This document shows, piece by piece, positions 8,192 to 15,077 of a stretch of 27,640 bases of DNA; the stretch's first letter is position 1; each line of letters starts with the position of its first letter. The translations under genes were made by a program, and so were the position numbers. Origin of the DNA: CAYOHG01 sp964465125 (lineage in GTDB: Bacteria > Planctomycetota > Phycisphaerae > UBA1845 > Fen-1342); NCBI GenBank assembly GCA_964465125.1, contig CAYXIO010000055.1, positions 1 to 27,640 of the forward strand, written 5' to 3'. The notes beneath the pieces are model-generated. The model was not told the DNA's origin. It did not search any database and was given only the letters and a program-made list of their open reading frames with translations.

Positions 8192-8809
8192 CTACGCCCA
8201 CGCGCGCATCTGGAAGGCGACGTCCGGTTCAGCCGGCTCGCCGCCGAGGAGCATGACCAGATGCGGGAGGTCCGGAGCCGGCGTGTCCATCGATAGCAGG
8301 TCCCACGCCACGTACACCTCTCCCTGGTCGGTGTGCAAACGCGCCCAGAGCAGACCGAGGCGGAGGTTTACCGCCATGATTTCGCTCAGTTGCTCGGGCG
8401 TGAGCAGGCTCAACCAGGGCTCCTGAGTGAAGTCCGACTCCCAGTAGCCCAGCACATCGCAATCGTACCCGGCCGCGTACGGTCCAAAGTAGTAGTTGCC
8501 ATGGATGGTCTCAAGGACGGGCAGCAACGCGACTTCGCCGCTTGGGCTCTCACACTCGAACAGCGTGGGCTCGTGATCGAGCGTAAACATCCCGCCACAG
8601 TCTGCGTCCGTCGGAAAGAGCGCATCGGTCACCTCGCCCGAGAGCGCCTTGAGAAACTGAAGTGCGTCAAACGTCTGCTGGTCGACGTTGGTGCCGTAGC
8701 AATCGTAGGTTGGCTCAGGTGGCAGCACGTCAGCCCGAAGCGCGGCGGGTTCGAGAAAGGTGGAGAACGCGAACAGCAAGAAGCAGGACCGGAGGTTGGC
8801 GCGGGTCAT
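8192..8809 (-). CDS. Secreted protein of unknown function
   Basis: A 205-residue protein. The ATG at 8809 follows an excellent GGAGGTG ribosome-binding site by six bases. Residues 1-26 form a signal peptide (basic MTRANLR, hydrophobic CFLLFAFSTFL, likely cleavage ALRA/D). The mature part is acidic with scattered Cys and aromatic residues (TYDCYGTN, NYYFGPYAAGYDCDVLGYWESDF). I recognise no family. It ends in TAG at 8192-8194, after which the same frame stays open for another 141 codons, including the Cys-rich ORF. TAG is a normal stop elsewhere in this window, so this may be a true end, but a nonsense mutation within a longer gene of about 347 residues is possible. Confidence 0.7.
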   Translation of the reverse strand: MTRANLRSCFLLFAFSTFLEPAALRADVLPPEPTYDCYGTNVDQQTFDALQFLKALSGEVTDALFPTDADCGGMFTLDHEPTLFECESPSGEVALLPVLETIHGNYYFGPYAAGYDCDVLGYWESDFTQEPWLSLLTPEQLSEIMAVNLRLGLLWARLHTDQGEVYVAWDLLSMDTPAPDLPHLVMLLGGEPAEPDVAFQMRAWA

Positions 8810-8822
8810 AGGGGCACCTCCA

Positions 8823-9092
8823 GAAGCCCGCCGAGGCGGCAGGCGGCAACCCTCGGCCGTGTCTCAATGCTGACGCCACCGGCGCAGCCCACCAACATTC
8901 ACATTCACATCAGCCCTCAGTATGCCCTCAGAAACTGCGTTTGTCAGCGCTGCTCGAGGTTTTTCGGGCGATCTGCACGGCGAACGAGCCGCCGGCGGCC
9001 CCCAAACGGCGCGGGCGGCGCCGATCGCGTTGGATCCGCGCCGCCCGCTTATGACTACGTCCGCGTCCGTCGGTGCGACGGTAAGCGGACGG
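8823..9092. other. Intergenic region between gdh1 3' end and the secreted-protein gene
   Basis: No gene supported. The right end holds the nested hairpin after gdh1 (9058-9091). The middle holds short direct repeats (cattcacattcacat at about 8895; ccctcag twice around 8915-8935). The promoter of the 8809 gene should lie in the left part, but no convincing element was identified. Confidence 0.5.
9058..9091 (-). terminator. Nested double-stem hairpin immediately after gdh1
   Basis: One base past the gdh1 TAA, the plus strand reads CGTCCGC (9058-9064), CCGTCG (9067-9072), loop GTG, CGACGG (9076-9081), then GCGGACG (9085-9091). Both stems are perfect (seven and six base pairs), separated by small internal loops. 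There is no U-run, so it may act as a 3'-end stabiliser or a Rho-type boundary rather than an intrinsic terminator. Confidence 0.6.
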
Positions 9093-10454
9093 TTAGACCA
9101 GTCCCTGGTCCATCATCGCGGTGGCGACCTTCAGGAAGCCGCCGATGTTCGCGCCGACCACGTAGTTGCCTTCGCAGTTGTAGGCCTTCGCGGTGTCGAC
9201 GCAGACCTTGTGGATATTGACCATGATGCCGTGCAGGCGCTGGTCGACCTCCTCGCGCGACCAGGACAGCCGCATCGAGTTCTGCGACATCTCCAGCCCG
9301 CTGGTGGCGACGCCGCCGGCGTTGGCGGCCTTGCCCGGCCCGTACAGCAGCTTGCCTTCGATGAAGACCTTCACGCCGCCCGGAGTGGTCGGCATGTTGG
9401 CGCCTTCGGCGACGACCTGGCAGCCGTTCTTGACCAGGTTGTTGGCGTCGATCTCGTTGACTTCGTTCTGCGTGGCGCAGGGCAGCGCCATGTCGCACTT
9501 GACCGCCCAGAGCGGGTTGCTGGGCGCGTTGCTGTCGACCTTCTGGTAGTGCGTGCCCGAGTACTTGTTGGCGTACTCGCTGATGCGACCGCGCTGCATG
9601 TTCTTGAGGTCCATCACGAACTGGAGCTTCTTGGCGTCGATGCCGGCCTCGTCGACGATGAAGCCGTTCGAGTCCGACAGCGTGATCGGCTTGGCGCCGA
9701 GGTGCAGGCACTTCTCGACGGCGTACTGGGCGACGTTGCCCGAGCCGGAAATGACCACCCGCTTGCCCTTCATCGACTGGCCGCGGGTCTTGAGCATTTC
9801 CTCGGCGAAGTAGACGGTGCCGTAGCCGGTCGCCTCGGGCCGGATCAGGCTGCCGCCCCAGTTGAGGCCCTTGCCGGTGAGCACGCCGTCGAAGCGGTTG
9901 ACCAGCTTCTTGTACTGGCCGAAGAGGAAGCCGATCTCGCGGCCGCCGACGCCGATGTCGCCGGCGGGCACGTCCGTGTCGGCGCCGATGTGTCGATAGA
10001 GCTCGCTCATGAAGCTCTGGCAGAAGCGCATGACCTCAGCATCGGACCTTCCGTGCGGGTCGAAGTCGCTGCCGCCCTTGCCGCCGCCCATGGGCAGCGT
10101 CGTGAGCGAGTTCTTGAGGATCTGCTCGAAGCCGAGGAACTTGAGGATGCTGAGGTTCACGGAGGGGTGGAAGCGCAGGCCGCCCTTGTAAGGCCCGATG
10201 GCGCTGTTGAACTCGACGCGGTAGCCCTTGTTGACGTGGACTTCGCCCTTGTCGTCCATCCAGGGCACGCGGAACATCAGCACGCGCTCCGGCTCCGAAA
10301 GGCGTTCCATGATCTTCGCCTTGCGGTACTCGGGATGGCGGTCGAAGACCAGCCCGATGGACTCGACGACCTCCTGCACGGCCTGATGGAACTCCTTCTC
10401 CCCCGCGTTCCGGGTCTTCAGGCCATCCATGAACTCAGTCACGAACTTGGACAT
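9093..10454 (-). CDS. gdhA: NADP-type glutamate dehydrogenase (GdhA family), copy 1
   Basis: A 453-residue enzyme that converts 2-oxoglutarate plus ammonium to glutamate, in the cytoplasm. It aligns by eye with the E. coli GdhA type along its length: GPYKGGLRFHPSVN, then PMGGGKGGSDFDP with the catalytic Lys126, the helix GRSDAEVMRFCQSFM, TDVPAGDIGVGGREIG, and the nucleotide-binding fold GSGNVAQYA followed by LSDSNGF. The Ser-Asp-Ser stretch after the second strand is typical of NADP-specific forms. The ATG at 10454 lies eight bases after AGGAGA. The stop is TAA, followed by a nested hairpin. A paralogue lies 112 bases upstream in the same direction, so the two may be co-transcribed or separated by the palindrome at 10528-10549. 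Confidence 0.95.
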   Translation of the reverse strand: MSKFVTEFMDGLKTRNAGEKEFHQAVQEVVESIGLVFDRHPEYRKAKIMERLSEPERVLMFRVPWMDDKGEVHVNKGYRVEFNSAIGPYKGGLRFHPSVNLSILKFLGFEQILKNSLTTLPMGGGKGGSDFDPHGRSDAEVMRFCQSFMSELYRHIGADTDVPAGDIGVGGREIGFLFGQYKKLVNRFDGVLTGKGLNWGGSLIRPEATGYGTVYFAEEMLKTRGQSMKGKRVVISGSGNVAQYAVEKCLHLGAKPITLSDSNGFIVDEAGIDAKKLQFVMDLKNMQRGRISEYANKYSGTHYQKVDSNAPSNPLWAVKCDMALPCATQNEVNEIDANNLVKNGCQVVAEGANMPTTPGGVKVFIEGKLLYGPGKAANAGGVATSGLEMSQNSMRLSWSREEVDQRLHGIMVNIHKVCVDTAKAYNCEGNYVVGANIGGFLKVATAMMDQGLV

Positions 10455-10490
10455 GCGCGATTCTCCTCAAGGTATGCGCAAACTCCCGCC

Positions 10491-10550
10491 GCCGACTGCG
10501 GCCGCAACCAACTCGGCGAATCGGCTTGCAGTCGGCCGCGGCCGACTGCG
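10491..10550. repeat. Repeated GCCGACTGCG box between the two gdh genes
   Basis: GCCGACTGCG occurs at 10491-10500 and again at 10541-10550, exactly 50 bp apart, the second within the palindrome's right arm. The boxes lie upstream of gdh1 and downstream of gdh2 (both minus). They could be a repeated binding site or a remnant of a duplicated palindrome. Confidence 0.4.
10528..10549. terminator. 22-bp perfect palindrome after gdh2
   Basis: Arms GCAGTCGGCC (10528-10537) and GGCCGACTGC (10540-10549) around a central GC give a perfect 22-bp palindrome, 17 bases past the gdh2 stop and 74 bases before the gdh1 start. It could be a terminator or processing hairpin for gdh2, or a dimer-binding operator for gdh1. 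There is no U-run on either strand. Confidence 0.5.
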
Positions 10551-10566
10551 ATAGCGGAACGGTGTG

Positions 10567-11904
10567 TCATACAACGCCTTGGTCCAGAATGGCATCCGCC
10601 ACCTTCAGGAACCCTGCAATATTCGCGCCGGAGATGTAATCTCCGGGCCGGCCGTACGACTCCGCCGTCTCCAGGCAGACGCGGTGAATGCGGCTCATGA
10701 TCTCTTTCAGTCGCCGGTCGACCTCCTCACGGCTCCAGAACAGCCGCATGGAGTTCTGCGACATCTCCAGGCCGGAAACGGCCACGCCCCCCGCGTTCGC
10801 CGCCTTGCCGGGGCCGACCGGAACTCCATTCGCTTCAAAGACTTCGATCGCTTCCGGCGTGCACGGCATGTTGGAGCCCTCCGCCACCAGCTTGCAGCCG
10901 TTGGCGACCAGGGCCTTGGCATCGTTGTGATCGATCTCGTTCTGGGCGGCGGTCGGAATGGCAACGTCGCATTTGACGTTCCAAGGCCGGCCGGGACGCA
11001 GCTCGAGCTTGTACTTCTCGGCGTACGCGTTGACCTGCTCCCGATGAACGTGCCAAAGATCGTGGACATAGCGGGCGCGCTCGCCGCTGATCCCGTCCGG
11101 GTCATACACGTGGTGGTGCTCGTCGGCGATGGTGACGACCTTCGCGCCCAGCTCGTTCAGCTTTTCGAGCGCGTGATAGCCCAGGTTGCCGTATCCCGAG
11201 ATCGCCACGGTCTTTCCGGCGAAACTCTGCTTCCTGGCGGCGAGCATCTCCTGCGCGAAGTAGACCGTTCCGTAGCCGGCCGCCTCCTTACGGATCAAGC
11301 TCCCGCCCCAGTTGATGCCCTTGCCGGTCACCCAGCCCTCGAAGCGGTTGACCAGCCGCTTGTACTGCCCGAACAGGTAGCCGATTTCGCGGCCGCCGAC
11401 CCCCACGTCGCCGGCGGGCACGTCCGTATCCGGCCCGACGTGGCGGAAGAGCTCGTTCATGAACGCCTGACAGAATCTCATGATCTCGGCGTCGCTCCGT
11501 CCGCGCACGCTGAAGTCGCTGCCGCCTTTCCCGCCGCCCATGGGCAAGGTGGTCAGCGCGTTCTTGAACGTCTGCTCGAAAGCCAGGAACTTTATGATCG
11601 ACTGATTGACCGAGGCGTGAAAGCGCAGGCCACCCTTATACGGACCCAGCGTGCTGCTGAACTGCACCCGAAAGCCGCGGCTGACGTGGATCTCGCCGCG
11701 GTCATCCACCCAGGGCACGCGAAAGCTGACGACGCGCTCCGGCTCGACAATCCGCTCCAGAACCCGCTGCTTCCGATATTGCGGGTGTTTTTCGAGTACG
11801 GGAACGATGGATTCCGCAACCTCGGTCACGGCCTGGAGGAATTCCTTCTCACCGGGATTCCGGTTGATCACGTCGTGCAGAAACGCCCTCAACATGTCGG
11901 ACAT
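10567..11904 (-). CDS. Glutamate dehydrogenase (GdhA family), copy 2, altered nucleotide loop
   Basis: A 445-residue paralogue of copy 1, with the same catalytic block (PMGGGKGGSDF, Lys126) and the same long conserved runs (TDVPAGDVGVGGREIG, NSMRLFWSREEVD). The ATG at 11904 sits eight bases after an AGGTGAGGA ribosome-binding site; the open frame extends upstream, but this is the start matching the family and copy 1. The nucleotide-binding loop differs: GYGNLGYHA in place of GSGNVAQYA, and IADEHHHVYD in place of LSDSNGFIVD. The acidic, His-rich replacement suggests a different cofactor preference or regulation, which is an inference. A hairpin overlaps the leader just before the ribosome-binding site, and the upstream region is shared with the divergent DtxR-like regulator. 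Confidence 0.93.
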   Translation of the reverse strand: MSDMLRAFLHDVINRNPGEKEFLQAVTEVAESIVPVLEKHPQYRKQRVLERIVEPERVVSFRVPWVDDRGEIHVSRGFRVQFSSTLGPYKGGLRFHASVNQSIIKFLAFEQTFKNALTTLPMGGGKGGSDFSVRGRSDAEIMRFCQAFMNELFRHVGPDTDVPAGDVGVGGREIGYLFGQYKRLVNRFEGWVTGKGINWGGSLIRKEAAGYGTVYFAQEMLAARKQSFAGKTVAISGYGNLGYHALEKLNELGAKVVTIADEHHHVYDPDGISGERARYVHDLWHVHREQVNAYAEKYKLELRPGRPWNVKCDVAIPTAAQNEIDHNDAKALVANGCKLVAEGSNMPCTPEAIEVFEANGVPVGPGKAANAGGVAVSGLEMSQNSMRLFWSREEVDRRLKEIMSRIHRVCLETAESYGRPGDYISGANIAGFLKVADAILDQGVV

Positions 11905-11922
11905 GCGTACGGTCCTCACCTG

Positions 11923-11941
11923 GGTTGCGGATGGCGCAACC
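11923..11941 (-). promoter_or_regulatory. Hairpin abutting the gdh2 ribosome-binding site
   Basis: On the plus strand GGTTGCG (11923-11929), loop GATGG, CGCAACC (11935-11941): a perfect seven-base-pair inverted repeat. In the gdh2 mRNA it ends one base before the AGGTGAGGA ribosome-binding site. It could be an operator or a translation-control hairpin. Confidence 0.45.
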
Positions 11942-12044
11942 AAAAACCCACCCGGACCGGCCGCGCACGTCGGTCGGCGTGGACAGAGCCTGCCGGCGGT
12001 CGTCGGGCCGATCGTTTGGGCGCCGAAACGCCGCCGCGTTCGCG

Positions 12045-12051
12045 TATAATA
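12045..12051. promoter_or_regulatory. Overlapping divergent -10 elements (regulator/ferritin operon and gdh2)
   Basis: TATAAT reads on the plus strand at 12045-12050, 52 bases before the regulator ATG. The same site read on the minus strand gives TATTAT (12051-12046), about 141 bases before the gdh2 ATG. No good -35 box is seen at 16-19 bp in either direction. It is the only perfect -10 consensus I noticed in an intergenic region here. Confidence 0.45.
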
Positions 12052-12102
12052 GCAAACCGCCCCGACGGTTGGGGCGCGGACGAGCGAGGTGCCGGCAGCG
12101 TC

Positions 12103-12645
12103 ATGGAAACCTGGAAGGAATACGAGCACAACGTCATCTCGCACAGCGCCGCGCACCACCTGATGGCGATCGCGGACCTGATGGCGAAGTTCGGCTACGC
12201 GCGGGTCAGCGACGTGGCCCGCGAACTTGGCATAACTCGCGGCAGCGTCTCGATTTCCCTTCGCCCGCTCAAGGACGCGGGGCTGATCCTGCAAGACGAG
12301 AACAAGCACCTGCGGCTCTCGCCGGACGGCCAGGCGCTGGTTTCGTCGATCAAGACCAAGCGGGCCCTGATGCAGCGCCTCTTCTCGGAGGTGCTCGGCG
12401 TCGCGCCGGAGCAAAGCGAGATCGACGCGTGCAAGCTGGAGCACCTGATCAGCAACGAGACGGCGCAGCGGATCGTCGCCTTTCTGCGCTGTTTCGACTC
12501 CGGCGAAGGGTCCGCGGCGCTCTTCGCGCGGTTGGGGCGCGACGACGTCGGCTGTCAGCAGCAACCAGAATCGTGCCCGAGCTGTGAGCACGAATGCCTG
12601 GCGTCGAACGTCGGCAGCCCGAAGCGCACGGAGAAATCCCGTTGA
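12103..12645 (+). CDS. DtxR/MntR-like metal-dependent transcriptional regulator
   Basis: A 180-residue cytoplasmic repressor. The N-terminal winged helix-turn-helix is clear (RVSDVARELGITRGSVSISLRPLKDAGLI, about residues 39-67), followed by the dimerisation helix carrying DACKLEHLIS, whose Cys, Glu and His match the primary metal site of DtxR (C102/E105/H106). The N-terminal metal ligand region reads SHSAAHHLMAI, with His where DtxR has Met10. The C-terminus adds a Cys cluster, C-x6-C-x2-C-x3-C (CQQQPESCPSCEHEC), in place of an SH3-like domain; this could bind iron, zinc or an Fe-S cluster. The stop TGA overlaps the TTG start of the ferritin-like gene, so the two are coupled. A perfect -10 TATAAT lies upstream. 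Iron sensing is inferred from the partner gene; manganese is possible. Confidence 0.85.
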   Translation: METWKEYEHNVISHSAAHHLMAIADLMAKFGYARVSDVARELGITRGSVSISLRPLKDAGLILQDENKHLRLSPDGQALVSSIKTKRALMQRLFSEVLGVAPEQSEIDACKLEHLISNETAQRIVAFLRCFDSGEGSAALFARLGRDDVGCQQQPESCPSCEHECLASNVGSPKRTEKSR

Positions 12646-13067
12646 GCCGCATGACCAATCAAGAGATCGCGAGCGAGCTGAACCGCATCTTCGCCGAGGA
12701 AGTTGAGGCGGCGACGCGCTACCTGCACCTGGTGAACGCCGTCCGCGGATTGGACCGCATTCTCGTCGAAAAGGTCCTCAAGGACGCGTTTCACGAGACC
12801 ATTCAGCACGCCGAGATCATCGCCCGGAAGATTCGGGCGCTGGGACACGTCCCGCGGCTGGACATCCAGGTGGTCTGCCCGGCGGAGCCGATCTCCGGCA
12901 AGGAAGCGCTCGAACAGGCCCTGACGTTTGAGGAAGCGTCGCTGGAGTGCTACCAGGATCTGCTGCGGCGCGTGGAAGGCGATGTCTCGCTCGAAGAGTT
13001 CGTACGATCGCAGATCGCTATCGAGTCCGAGCACGTCGCCCAACTGCGCGAGCTGCTGAGCGATTAG
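12642..13067 (+). CDS. Ferritin-like diiron protein (bacterioferritin-like)
   Basis: A four-helix-bundle protein of 141 residues from TTG 12642, or 138 from the in-frame ATG at 12651. The TTG is favoured: it overlaps the regulator's TGA (TTGA) and has GGAG eight bases upstream, whereas the ATG is 17 bases away. Diiron ligands are visible: Glu in AEEVEAATRYLH, Glu and His in HETIQHAEII, Glu in TFEEASLECYQ, and Glu and His in IESEHVAQL, the E...ExxH...E...ExxH order of bacterioferritin/Dps-like proteins. It likely oxidises and stores iron or detoxifies peroxide. No heme-binding Met is obvious, so whether it forms a true bacterioferritin shell is open. It is co-transcribed with the DtxR-like regulator, which probably controls it. 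Confidence 0.85.
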   Translation: MSRMTNQEIASELNRIFAEEVEAATRYLHLVNAVRGLDRILVEKVLKDAFHETIQHAEIIARKIRALGHVPRLDIQVVCPAEPISGKEALEQALTFEEASLECYQDLLRRVEGDVSLEEFVRSQIAIESEHVAQLRELLSD

Positions 13068-13118
13068 CGCACCGCGAGTCTCGCCGGGCAGAGAGCCGCG
13101 CCGCCCGTCGCGGAGCCG

Positions 13119-14690
13119 TCAGCCGCACACACTCATCTCAAAGCTCGCCAGCAGCGCCGAGAGGTCGTCCAGATCGATGCAACCGCCGGCATCCAGGTCG
13201 GCGGCGGAGTTGTATCCCGGGTCGCCGGCACAGGTGCCGAACGCGACGAGCAGCTCGGACAGGTCGGCCAGGTCCACGCGGGAGTCAGCATTCAGATCGC
13301 CCGTCAGCTCCGCCCCATCGCAGATGCCGTTTCCGTTGCAGTCGGCATCCAGGTCGAACGCGAAGGCCGCGCCGGCATCGCTGGCCGCCTCGTCATCCTG
13401 CCACGCCCCGACGGCCGCGTTCGCGCCGGAAAGCGCGACCCCTACGCCAAAGTTGTCCATCGGGGCTGGGTCCGTCGCCAGCAGCGTCTGCTCCAGCATC
13501 CACACACCCGAGCTGTAACGGAAGACATAGGCTGCACCGGCCGTGTCGACGGCCGCGTCGTCCCACCAGGAGCCGATCAGCGCCCGCTCGCCGTCCAGCG
13601 CCACCGAGATGCCAAAACTGGCATCCGTAACCAACGTCGGCGCCGTCAGCCGGGCTTCCTGTATCCACGAGCCCGCGATCCGCCGGAAGACGTATGCGGC
13701 GCCGGCGTTGAACACCGGCCCCGGCGCGTCGTATGAATACGCGCCGATCAGCGCCACATCACCCTGAATGTCCACCGCGTTTCCGAAGCGGTGCTCCACC
13801 CCGCCGTCCGAGGCGGTCAACTTCGCCTCGCGGACCCACGCGCCGCCGGTCCGCCGGAAAATGTAGGCCGCTCCGCGGTTGTGCTGCGCGTCGCTGTCGC
13901 GGTCGGCTCCGACACAGGCCACCTCGCCATCGATCGCGGCGGCGGAGCCAAAGGCCTCGTTCGGATCGGCGTCCCCCGCCGCCCGGGTCAGCTCGGTCTC
14001 AAACGACCACACCAGCCCGGCGCGGCGGTAGACAAACGCCTGGCCGGAAGGCATGTTCGGATCGCCGCCGAGCGGAGCTCCAACCGCGATGCCGTCGCCG
14101 GAAATCGCGACCGAGGCGCCGAATTCCTGCCACACATTCTGCACCGGCGCCGTGAGCTTGGCCTGTTGGGTCCATGTGTCGCCGCTGCGTTGAAAAACGT
14201 ACACCGAGCCGGCGTGAGTCGTCGGACTGTTGTCGAGAAACGCGCCCGCCACGGCCGTATCGCCGTCCAGCGCCAGGGCCAGCCCGAGCGCGTCATTGGA
14301 CGAGGGATCCAGTGCGCGCAGCTTGGCCCGTTCCAGCCACTGGCCGCCGACGCGCTGAAAGACGTACACGGCGCCAGCGTTCAGGGCGCCCTCGTCGTCC
14401 TGGTGCGCCCCGACCGCCAGGTAGTCGGCATCGAGCGCAACCGAAACGCCGAAATAGTCCATCGCCGCCGGATCACCAGACAAGAGCTTGGCCGACAGAC
14501 ACTGGGCCTGCGAGGTGGGCGAGTGTACGGTCAGCAGGACCGCGATCATCGCCGGCGTCACGGCACCGATGGGTGCGCGAAGAACCCGCAGTCTCCGCGT
14601 GGCGCGACCGGCCCCGCGCGCTGAGATTCCCCCGTTTGGCCGGCTTCCCACCCGCTCCAGGTTATCAGCGGCAGACAAGGGCGCGCGCAT
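13119..14690 (-). CDS. Exported seven-repeat FG-GAP beta-propeller with C-terminal dockerin-like module
   Basis: A 523-residue exported protein. The ATG at 14690 has a strong GGAGGTG ribosome-binding site eight bases upstream, giving an unusually long basic N-region (about 45 residues) before the hydrophobic core MIAVLLTVHS and a likely cut at SQAQ. Residues of about 65-455 contain seven repeats of roughly 55 residues of the form 'FGxSVALxGDxAxVGAxxDDxxxxxAGAAYVFxRxGxxWxxEAKLTA', as in FG-GAP/integrin-type propellers; seven blades would close the ring. The tail holds D-x-N-x-D-S-R-V-D-L-A-D-L and D-L-D-A-G-G-C-I-D-L-D-D-L, two EF-hand-like loops of a dockerin type, separated by a CAGDPGYN linker and ending in SVCG. 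It is probably a cell-surface or secreted protein; no enzyme residues are seen. Confidence 0.88.
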   Translation of the reverse strand: MRAPLSAADNLERVGSRPNGGISARGAGRATRRLRVLRAPIGAVTPAMIAVLLTVHSPTSQAQCLSAKLLSGDPAAMDYFGVSVALDADYLAVGAHQDDEGALNAGAVYVFQRVGGQWLERAKLRALDPSSNDALGLALALDGDTAVAGAFLDNSPTTHAGSVYVFQRSGDTWTQQAKLTAPVQNVWQEFGASVAISGDGIAVGAPLGGDPNMPSGQAFVYRRAGLVWSFETELTRAAGDADPNEAFGSAAAIDGEVACVGADRDSDAQHNRGAAYIFRRTGGAWVREAKLTASDGGVEHRFGNAVDIQGDVALIGAYSYDAPGPVFNAGAAYVFRRIAGSWIQEARLTAPTLVTDASFGISVALDGERALIGSWWDDAAVDTAGAAYVFRYSSGVWMLEQTLLATDPAPMDNFGVGVALSGANAAVGAWQDDEAASDAGAAFAFDLDADCNGNGICDGAELTGDLNADSRVDLADLSELLVAFGTCAGDPGYNSAADLDAGGCIDLDDLSALLASFEMSVCG

Positions 14691-15077
14691 CTCGATCTCA
14701 CCTCCAAGGACGTGTTTTCGTCGGAACGGGCGTAGGGCACCCGCCGATTCGTCACGCTATCGGGCCGCCTCGCCGGAGGCAATGAGAATGCGCCGCCGGG
14801 GTCCGTGCAGAAACCTCGGGACGAGCGGTACGAGATTCCTGTCCGACACGCATGAAGGCTGCCGACCGAATCCGTTCCCACTTACGCGCGGACCGATCTC
14901 ACACTTGAGCCGCGAGGAGACGTCCCCGCGCACCGATGCGCGGGATGATGTTCGCACACGAACATGTGTCCGAGCGGACACTCGCGCAAGCAAACGCCAC
15001 CACCTCCGTCAGCGCGGGACCGACGCCCTGCGTCCGCGGGTCACACACCAGTCGCCGCCGACGGGCTTCCGCGCGAG
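14691..15077. other. 387-bp intergenic region with a hairpin cluster
   Basis: No gene supported on either strand; the open frames here are Arg-rich shadows. It holds the 3' end of the HAF-repeat transcript and the promoter of the FG-GAP gene (both minus). A small five-base-pair hairpin lies at 14767-14780 (GCCTC, loop GCCG, GAGGC), and three abutting perfect hairpins lie at 14925-14981 (listed separately). Confidence 0.7.
14925..14981. other. Three back-to-back perfect hairpins
   Basis: CCCGCGCA-CCGA-TGCGCGGG (14925-14944, 8 bp), then ATGTTCG-CACA-CGAACAT (14948-14965, 7 bp), then directly GTGTCCG-AG-CGGACAC (14966-14981, 7 bp). Of 57 bases, 44 are in perfect stems and only three lie between hairpins. 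All are possible on either strand. They could be a terminator array for the HAF gene, a structured RNA, or a recombination or mobile-element site. Confidence 0.6.

Noticed and set aside
8001..8201. Minus-strand open frame of 66 codons overlapping the end of the secreted gene
   Set aside because: Arg/Pro-rich with no structure after the first few residues; the overlapping frame has the Cys pattern of a real protein.
7101..8809. TAG reassigned to an amino acid in this organism
   Set aside because: TAG ends the YceI-like, ferritin-like, HAF, cytochrome, GH127 and third GDH genes at sensible protein ends, so it is an ordinary stop.
10564..12102. Plus-strand open frame extending the DtxR-like regulator upstream
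   Set aside because: It is antisense to gdh2; the family-like N-terminus starts at the ATG at 12103.
14925..14981. Integron attC site
   Set aside because: No GTTRRRY/RYYYAAC core sites and no integrase nearby; the hairpins are separate perfect stems rather than one imperfect long one.
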